NCBI RefSeq assembly: GCF_003255815.1 | Contig: NC_037668.1 | Coordinates: 62,740,178 to 62,804,177 of the forward strand | DNA from: Theropithecus gelada | Lineage: Eukaryota; Chordata; Mammalia; Primates; Cercopithecidae | Direction: 5' to 3' | Length of the DNA: 64,000 nt | Shown here: piece after piece, positions 56,423-64,000 of the stretch | How positions within the stretch are numbered: position 1 is the stretch's first letter | Layout of the letters: every line of letters starts with the position of its first letter | Notes under the pieces: model-generated | The model's input: the letters and a program-made list of their open reading frames with translations, nothing else | Databases searched by the model: none | What the model was told of the DNA's origin: nothing | Made by a program: the position numbers and the translations under genes

Positions 56423-57195
56423 GCAACTGGGTGCAGTGACTCAGGCTTTTCATCCTGGCACTTTTGGAAGCTAAGGTGGGAGGACTGCTTGAGCCCAGGA
56501 GTTAAAGACCAGCCCGGCCAACATGGCAAGACCCTGTCTCTACAAAACAAAATTAAAAATTAGCTGGGCATGGTGGCACAAACCTGTGTTTCCAGCTACC
56601 CGGGAGGCTGAGATGGGAGGATCACCTGGGCCTGGGAGGTTAAGGCTGCAATGAGCGGTGGTCCTGCCACTGCACTCCAGCCTGGGCGACAGAGTGAGAC
56701 CCCATCTCTAAAATAAATAGAATAAAATAATAAAATAAAATAGAAATAACTTCCCACATAGTAGCAGTCCCAGGCTGAGGCGGGAGAATGGCGTGAACCC
56801 GGGAGGTGGAGCTTGCAGTGAGATTGTCGAGATCGCACCACTGCACTCCAGACTGGGTGACAGAGCGAGACTCTGTCTCAAAAAAAAAAAAAAATTAGCC
56901 AGGCATGGGCTGGGTGCCGTGGCTCATGTCTGTAATCCCAGCACTTTGGGAGGCTGAGGCAGGTGGATCACCTGAGGTCAGGAGTTCGAGACCAGCCTGC
57001 CAACAGGGTGAAATCCCCTCTCTACTAAAAATACAAACAAATTTGCCAGATGTGGTAGTGCACGCTTGTAGTCCCAGCTACTTGGGAGACTGAAGGACGA
57101 GAATCATTTTAACCTGGGAGGCGGAGTCTACAGTGAGCTGAGATTGCGCCACTGCACTCTAGCCTGGGAGACAAGAGCAAAACTCCGTCTCAAAA
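56423..57195 (+). repeat. three + strand Alus
   Basis: 56423-56730, right half 56773-56895, full 56908-57195. Confidence 0.85.
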
Positions 57196-57344
57196 AAACA
57201 AAAACAAACAAAAAAGATAACTTGCTTTTTCTTGAGGCTTTGAAAACGACCTGGTCTGGTCTTTGTAAAATAATGAATGATGTTTAAATAGTAGTTGTCT
57301 ACAGGAACGAGGCATAATAGAATCTTCTATACTACATATTTTTT

Positions 57345-57637
57345 CTTTTTTTGAGATGGAATCTCCCTCCATTACCCAGGCTGCAGTACAGTGTCACCAT
57401 CTCAGCTCACTGCAATCTCCGTCTCCCAGGTTCAAGCTATTATCCGGCCTCAGCCTCCCAAGTAGCTGGGATTACAGGCATGTGCCACCATGCCCGGCTA
57501 ATTTATTTTTGTATTTTTAGTAGAGACAGCGTTTCACCATATTGGCCAGGCTGGTCTCGAACTCCTGATCTCGTAATCTGCCCACCTCGGCCTCCCAAAG
57601 TGTTGGGATTACAGGTGTGAGCCATCGCGCCCGGCCT
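57345..57637 (-). repeat. Alu
   Basis: Antisense. Confidence 0.9.
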
Positions 57638-57855
57638 TCAGATATTCTTTCAAGTAGCTAGTCACATTATTTAGCCTTAAAGAAAATTGAAGCTTCTAGA
57701 ATTTTAGAATCTATAAACTCCTCAATTAAAAGGTCTTTATGAGGAAATCTAAGAAGTTTGAAAGCGGAAGTAACATATTATTCTAAAGTGACATTAATTC
57801 AGGAACATGGAAATGTAGAAAATTACACTTAATGCGCTAAGAACTACATACACAG

Positions 57856-58022
57856 AAATGAAGAAATAGCCACAGACTTTGGAATTCTGTTTCACTCTGA
57901 GCAGCTTGGGCAAATTTTCTTGGTAGAAGGTGGTGACCTGCTAGATGAAATTTGCTCAGTAATCCACAGTATGGAAGAGCTGAAAAGTCCAGTCCTGTAA
58001 CAAGCAGAGTGCCTAATGAAAG
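57856..58022 (+). other. exon-like segment with one in-frame stop, unassigned
   Basis: Between tacacag and gtaatt. A frame starting at 57857 runs 47 codons (contains HSEQLGQIFLVEGGDLLDEI) to TAA 57998-58000, then continues seven codons to the donor. It reads like a decayed exon. Product unknown. Confidence 0.25.
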
Positions 58023-58039
58023 GTAATTTTACAATCAAG

Positions 58040-58262
58040 GCCAGGTACGGTGGCTCATGCCTGTAATCCCACACTTTGGGAGACACAGGAGGGCAGGTCA
58101 CTTGAGCTCAGGAGTTCAAGACCAGCCTGGGCAACATGGCGAAACCCCATCTCTACTAAAAATACAGAAATTAGCCAGAGGTGGTGGTGCACACCTCTGT
58201 AGTCTCAGCTACTTGGGAGGCTAATGTAGGAGAATCACTTGCCCCCGGGAGGTGAGCAGAGA
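58040..58262 (+). repeat. 3'-truncated Alu
   Basis: + strand, breaks off in the right arm. Confidence 0.85.
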
Positions 58263-58481
58263 TCAACAATCAGAACCAGAAACTTAAACAGCTATGGTCA
58301 GAGCTTTAAAAAAGCTTTATTCTCACTAGAAGGAAAAACAGCATTAGATAGAAATGTGACTATTAAGTATAGATTCTTTCTTTTATAGAGCTTTTCGGGA
58401 TTGAAATTTAATATTATGTTGAATATTATAACCAATGTTCAAATTTTGGACATCGCCAAATTTAAAATTTAAAAAAGAGCA

Positions 58482-59082
58482 CCAGGCGTGGTGGCTCATG
58501 CTTGTAATCCCTGCACTTTGGGAGACTGAGACGGGTGGATCACTTGAGGTCAGGAGTTTGAGACCAGCCTGAACAACATGGTGAAAGCCCATCTCTACTA
58601 AAAATACCAAAAATTAGCCTGGTGTGGTGGCAGGTGCCTGTAATCCCAACTACTTGGGAGGCCGAGGCACGAGAATCACTTGAACCCAGGAGGCGGAGGT
58701 TACAGTGAGCTCAGATCACACCACTGCACTCCAGCCTGGGTGAGAGGGTAAGACTTGGTCTCAAAAAAAAAAAAAAGAGAAAAATTATTACAATACATTG
58801 CACTACACATATACAAAAACTAGATATTTCTTTGGGAGGCTGAGGCAAGTGGGTCACTTGAGGCCAGGAGTGCGAGACCATCCTGGGCAACATGGTGAAA
58901 CTCTGTCCCTACTAAAGAAACAAAAATTAGCCAGGCGTGCTGGTGGGCTCCTGTAATCCCAGTTACTTGGGAGGCTGAGGCAGGAGAATGGCGTGAACCC
59001 GGGAGGCAGAGCTTGCGTGAGCCGAGATCACGCCACTGCACTCCAACCTGGGCAACAGAGCGAGACTCCGTCTCAAAAAAAT
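58482..59082 (+). repeat. two + strand Alus
   Basis: 58482-58780 full; 58830-59082 5'-truncated. Confidence 0.88.
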
Positions 59083-59257
59083 AATAAAATTCATCTGCAA
59101 AGACGTCTACCAAGCAACTGCCTGTCCAACCTCAGCCAGGCAACACCCTTGTTAAGGATTTTTATAGCCAAGGATATCATTTCAAAACAATGATGTAATC
59201 CTCTTCATTTTTTCCTTTGAAAGCGTATCTCTGTCTCTCAATTTTCTTTTTTTTTCT

Positions 59258-59554
59258 TTTCTTTTTTTTTTTGAGACGGAGTCTGGCTCTGTCACCCAGG
59301 CTGGAGTGCAGTGGCCGGATCTCAGCACTGCAAGCTCCGCCTCCCGGGTTCACGCCATTCTCCTGCCTCAGCCTCCCGAGTAGCTGGGACTACAGGCGCC
59401 TGCCACCTCGCCCGGCTAAGTTTTTGTATTTTTAGTAGAGATGGGGTTTCACTGTGTTAGCCAGGATGGTCTCGATCTCCTGACCTCGTGATCCGCCCGT
59501 CTCGGCCTCCCAAAGTGCTGGGATTACAGGCTTGAGCCACCGCGCCCGGCCTTT

Positions 59555-59586
<32 letters not shown>

Positions 59587-59862
59587 GAGACAGAGTCTTG
59601 CTCTGTCACCCAGGCTGGAGTGCAGTGGTGTGATCTCAGCTTACCACAACCTCTGCCTCCTGGGTTTGATTCTCACGCCTCAGTCTCCTGAGTAGCTGTG
59701 ATTACAGACACGCACCACCATCCCTGGCTAATTTTTGTATATTTAGTAGAGATAGGTTTTCGCCATGTTGACCAGGCTGGTCTCGAACTCCTAGCCTCAT
59801 GTAATCCACCCACCTCAGTCTCCCAAAGTGCTGGGATTGCAGGCACGAGCCACCACACCCAG
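59258..59862 (-). repeat. AluY and Alu
   Basis: 59258-59550 AluY, 59575-59862 older; both antisense. Confidence 0.9.
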
Positions 59863-60210
59863 TCAAAACCTTTGTCTTTCTTTACCTACTCAATACATAC
59901 ACATAGTTTACTGTGGCACACATATTCCCATTGCAATGCCTAACTCCTGAATAAATCTCTTTTTCTTTTAGAGAGCCTCTCTCTGTTTATTATTTAGATT
60001 GACAGTGGTAATGATCTTATTCGTGTATACATATGTCAAACTTTATCAAATTTGTACTTTAAATATGTGCAGTTTATTGTATATCAATTACTTCATTTAA
60101 GCTGTTTTTTAAAATGTTCATTATGTTTTCCTGTGAAAAACAGAGATTTGTGTAACTATTTATAACTTTTTCCAACTTGTTCTGTCTCTGTTAAAACAAA
60201 TCTGTTGTAG

Positions 60211-60313
60211 TCAGCTTCCAGCTCAGACAGAAAAGTGGTACCAGATTTTCCTCAGTGCTGTAAACAACTAGAAAACTGCATGACGTATATGAAACAACTG
60301 CTGTTCATACATG
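60211..60313 (+). other. exon-like segment, unassigned
   Basis: 103 nt between tctgttgtag and gtatgtg, open in phase 0 throughout (contains CCKQLENCMTYMKQLLFIH). Not recognised. Confidence 0.2.
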
Positions 60314-60317
60314 GTAT

Positions 60318-61345
60318 GTGTGTTTGCTAGAGCTGCCATAACAAAATACCAGACTAGTGGCTTAAAAAACAGAAATAGGGGCCGGGCGCAGTGGCTCACG
60401 CCTGTAATCCCAGCACTTTGGGAGACTGAGGCGGGCGGATCACGAGGTCAGGAGATCGAGACCATCCTGGCTCACACGGTGAAATCCCATCTCTACTAAA
60501 AATATAAAAAATTAGCCGGGCGTGGTGGCGGGCACATGTAGTCCCAGCTACTCAGGAGGCTGAGACAGGAGAATGCATGAGCCCGGGAGGCAGAGCTTGC
60601 AGTGAGCCGAGATTGCGCCACTGCACTCCAGCCTGGGCAACAGACCCAGACTCCAACTCAAAAAAAAAAAAAAACAAAAACAAAAAAAAACAGAAATAGG
60701 CTGGGCACAGTGGCTCACACCTGTAATCCCAGCACTTTGGGAGGCCGAGGTGAGGGCAGATCACTTGAGGTCAGGAGTTCAAGACCAGCCTGGCCAACAT
60801 GGTGAAACCTTGTCTCTACTAAAAATACAAAAATTAACCAGGCATGGTGGGGGGCACCTGTAATCTCAGCTACTCAGGAGGCTGAGGCAGGAGAATCACT
60901 TGAACCTGGGAGGCAGAGGTTGCAGTGAGCTGAGATCGTGCCACAGCACTCCAGCCTGAGTGAAAGACTGAAACTCCGTTTCAGAAAAAAAAAAAAAAAA
61001 CCAGAAATGTATTTTCTCACAGTTCTTGAGGGTAGAAGATCAAGATGGCGGTGTTGGCAGGTTTAATTTCTTCTGAGGTCTTTCTCCTTGGCTTGCAGAG
61101 GGCTGTCTACTTGCTGTGTCCTTTCCTGGTCCTCACGTGGTCCACTCATTCATGGTGATTCTTCCTCTTCTCATAAAGATATTTGCCATAATGGAGTAAG
61201 GCCTAACCCATATGCCTTCATTTTACCTTAATTACTTCCTGAAAGGCCCTATCTACAAATATAGTCACATTCTGAGATGCACTAGGGGTTAAGACTTCAG
61301 TTGGATTTTTGGGGGACACAATTCAGTCCATAACACACTGCAAAA
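60318..61345. repeat. old interspersed repeat split by two Alus, not named
   Basis: The pieces 60318-60378 (agctgccataacaaaatacc) and 61006-61345 (gggggacacaattcagtcca) are a very common mammalian repeat type. Two + strand Alus sit inside. Confidence 0.5.
60381..61003 (+). repeat. two + strand Alus
   Basis: 60381-60690 and 60700-61003; aacagaaatagg borders the first, and ccagaaatgtat continues the host repeat after the second. Confidence 0.9.
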
Positions 61346-61551
61346 TAGGCTATACAGGATTGTGATTCCTGAAAAAAAGGATAGTAAATGAGGCAAGCAC
61401 CTCTGCACTCCAGTCTGGGTGAAAGAGTGAAACTCCTGATTGTCACATGATATCTGCCTGGAAGTTTTACCTGATCCATGGCATAGAGAAGAGGACCCAA
61501 ACAAGAGCATGGAGTTCTTGCTGCATTGAGGAGACAGAGATTGGAGTTGTT

Positions 61552-61843
61552 CTTTTTTTTTTTTTTTTAGACAAAGTCTCCAGTTGCCCAGGCTGGAGTG
61601 CAGTGGCAGCACAATCTCAGCTCACTGCAACCTCCGCCTTCCAGGTTCAAGTGATTCTCCTGCCTCAGCTTCCTGAGTAGCTTGTATTACAGGCACGCGC
61701 CACCATAGTTGGCTAATTTTAGTATTAGAGACAGAGTTTCACCATGTTGGTCAGGCTGGTTTCAAATTCCTGACCTCGGATGATCCACTCACCTTGGCCT
61801 TCCAAAGTGCTGGGATTACAGGCATGAGCCACTGAGCTCAGCC
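61552..61843 (-). repeat. Alu
   Basis: Antisense; agagattggagtt on both sides is a TSD. Confidence 0.92.
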
Positions 61844-61845
61844 AG

Positions 61846-62360
61846 AGATTGGAGTTTGATAAGGCTGAAGCAGCTGGAACTTGCGGAACAAAATACTAGA
61901 GAGAAGGGAGCTATACAGAAAAAGAATCTGCATAAAATGATTTGGAGTTATTGGCAGAATACTAAGTTGGGCATGTATAGAACGAGACTCCACAAGGTCA
62001 GAGAAAAAACAATTATTGAAAAAGGAACGACGACTAGAGAGTTTTATGTTGAACAATTCCTAGAGCTTACAAGGGCTGGGGAGACATTCACATTCTGACT
62101 ATTCAGAATAGAAGAACCTTGTTACACATCTAAGGCATCCAGTGGAAATACTAGAATTAGGCCTAGAGAAAAGGTCACTCCAGACTTGCTCTATCAAATC
62201 TAATTGCCTGCCAAACAAAACTAATACTCTTAAAAGTAAGACATTCAACAACATAATATTCACAATGTCCAACATCTAATAAAAAATTATTAGATATGTC
62301 AAGGAGCAGGAAAATGTGAACCATAGCAGTAGAAAAAATCAGCTAATAGGGAAAAAAAAA
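61846..62360. other. unassigned sequence
   Basis: Unique, purine-rich; open stretches are short and look old-L1-like at best. Confidence 0.4.
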
Positions 62361-62368
62361 AAAAAAAA

Positions 62369-62662
62369 AGGCCGGGCGTGGTGGCTCACACCTATAATCC
62401 TAGCACTTTGGGAGGCTGAGGTGGGAGGATCACCTGAGGTCAAAAGTTCAAGATCAGCCTGGTCAACATGGCAAAATCCCATCTCTACTAAAAATACAAA
62501 AATTAGCTGGCCATGGTGGCACGCACCTCTAATCCTTGCTACTAGGGAGGCTGAGGCAGGAGAATCACTTGAACCCAGGGGGTGGAGGTTGCAGTGAGCC
62601 AAGATTGTGCTACTGCACTCCACCCTGGGTGACAGAGTGAGACTCCACCTCAAAAACAAAAA
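62369..62662 (+). repeat. Alu
   Basis: + strand. Confidence 0.9.
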
Positions 62663-62801
62663 CAAAAGACCCAGGATAACAAAGATGATGGAATTGCAGA
62701 CAATAATGCAAAAAACAGTTAATAAGACTATATACAGATATACAAAGGAAAACGTGAACATAGTGAAGAGAAAATATTAAAATAAATTGATCTTCTTTTA
62801 A

Positions 62802-63112
62802 TTTTTTTTTTTTTTTTTTTGAGATGGAGTTTTGCTCTTGTTGCCCAGGCTGCAGTGCAATGGCATGATCTTGGCTCACCGCAACCTCCGCATCCTGGGT
62901 TCAAGCAATTCTCCTGCCTCAGCCTCCTGAGTAGCTGGGATTACAGGCACACACCACCACACCCCAGCTAATTTTGCTTTTTTTTTTTTTTTAAGTAGAG
63001 ATATGGGTTCTCCATGTTGGTCAGGCTGGTCTCGAACTCCCAACCTCAGGTGATCCACCTGCCTCAGCCTCCCAAAGTGCTGGGATTACAGGCGTTAGCC
63101 ACCGTGCCTGGT
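62802..63112 (-). repeat. Alu
   Basis: Antisense; TSD-like ataaattga on both sides. Confidence 0.9.
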
Positions 63113-63435
63113 CATAAATTGAACTTCTAGAGATGAAAAATAGAATATCTGAAATGAAAATGTTACTTACTGGGGATACAGGAGATTAGACACTACAGGA
63201 GAAAAGATTAATGAACTTGAAGACATAGCAAATCATACTGCCATGTCTTCAAGTTCACTGAAGACCTAAGGAAAAGAAAATAAATAAAAAAGATGAACAG
63301 AGTTTCAGTGACCTGTGGGAAAATGTCAAGCAATCTAACTTACATGTAATAGGAGTCCACAAAAAGGAAGAGGGCAAGAAAAATATTCCAAGAAGTAATG
63401 GCCAATTTTTGTTTTTTAATTATTATTATTATTAT

Positions 63436-63718
63436 TTTGTATTGAGACAGAGTCTCACTCTGTCACCCAGGCTGGAGGGTAGTGATGCAATCATGGCTCA
63501 CTGCAGCCTCGACCTCTTCAGGCTCAAGTGATCCCTCCCACTTCAGCCCCCCAAGTAGCTGGGATTACAGGTACACAACACCATGGCTGGCTAATTTTAT
63601 ATATATATATATATATTTTTTTTTTTTGTAGAGTTGGGGTTTCACCATGTTGCCCAGGCTGGTCTCAAACTCCTGGGCTCAGGTGATCCGCCTACCTTAG
63701 CCTCCCAAAGTGCTGGGA
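63436..63718 (-). repeat. Alu
   Basis: Antisense with an internal (ta)n run at 63599-63616. Confidence 0.88.
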
Positions 63719-63911
63719 TAAACTTTTTAAAATGTGATGAAACTATAACGTCATAGATTCAAAAACCTCAACAATTCTGAAGCAGAATAACAGAAAGCAA
63801 ATCATCCCAAGGCACATCGTAATAAGGATGCTGAAAATCAGAGACAAAGGTAAAAGTTTACAAGCAGCTAGAAAGATGACAACTAATTTCTCATTAGAAA
63901 TAATGCAAACC

Positions 63912-64000
63912 TGGCTGGGTGCAGTGGCTCACACCTGTAATTCCAGCATTTTAGGAGGCTAAGGCAAGAGGATTGCTTGAGCTCAGGAGTTGGAGACTAA
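63912..64000 (+). repeat. Alu cut by the window end
   Basis: + strand start of an Alu. Confidence 0.88.

Noticed and set aside
58391..58470. frame after tttcttttatag as an exon
   Set aside because: AT-rich, no donor, and phase incompatible with the segment at 57856-58022.

Overview
The window is primate nuclear DNA, almost certainly from an Old World monkey (macaque/baboon group). By eye it holds about 100 Alu elements on both strands. Many are young AluY copies with the variants common in cercopithecid genomes (for example gagatccggccactgcac in the right arm), intact poly(A) tails and clear target-site duplications (TSDs). The rest of the repeat content is also mammalian: L1 3' ends, L1M and MIR fragments, a hAT fossil and ERV1-class LTR material. 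Two runs of N show that it comes from a draft assembly.

The one clear gene is ZMYM1 (zinc finger MYM-type containing 1) on the + strand. Nine coding exons lie between 10613 and 32321. All eight introns are GT-AG, the phases fit, and the predicted protein has 1141 residues with no break. The first eight exons encode a low-complexity N-terminus and four MYM-type zinc fingers. The last exon, 2283 nt without an intron, encodes a TTF-type zinc finger and a domesticated hAT-transposase body with its C-terminal dimerisation region. The gene therefore joins a MYM-finger module spread over small exons to a single-exon transposase module. Positions 1-10538 are upstream intron or 5' region without a recognisable coding exon, but they contain a 5'-end U4 snRNA retropseudogene (minus strand, about 5.8 kb) and a short L1 tail with a perfect 15-bp TSD.

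The introns are packed with Alus, including a three-level nest at 14.0-14.9 kb. The 7-kb intron 3 contains a roughly 1.2-kb hAT-type DNA transposon fossil (19.8-21.1 kb) and an L1M fragment. Intron 5 carries an exact 77-bp tandem duplication (26288-26441). Just 30 bp further on lies an exact 33-nt copy of part of the upstream exon that encodes MYM finger 3.

From 32.3 kb on I find no intact gene. The region holds old L1M sequence, an AluY whose target site appears three times around a gap (36.4-37.0 kb), a GC-rich retrocopy of EFCAB14 (38139-39599) ended by a TGA, an antisense L1 ORF2 fragment broken by Alus (41.1-43.2 kb), a probable ERV LTR (45-46.7 kb), and a minus-strand ERV1 LTR with leader and gag start (49805 down to about 48.5 kb). 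Between 44.9 and 60.3 kb several unique segments look like exons, with splice-like borders and open frames, but I could not assign them to a gene. They are reported at low confidence.
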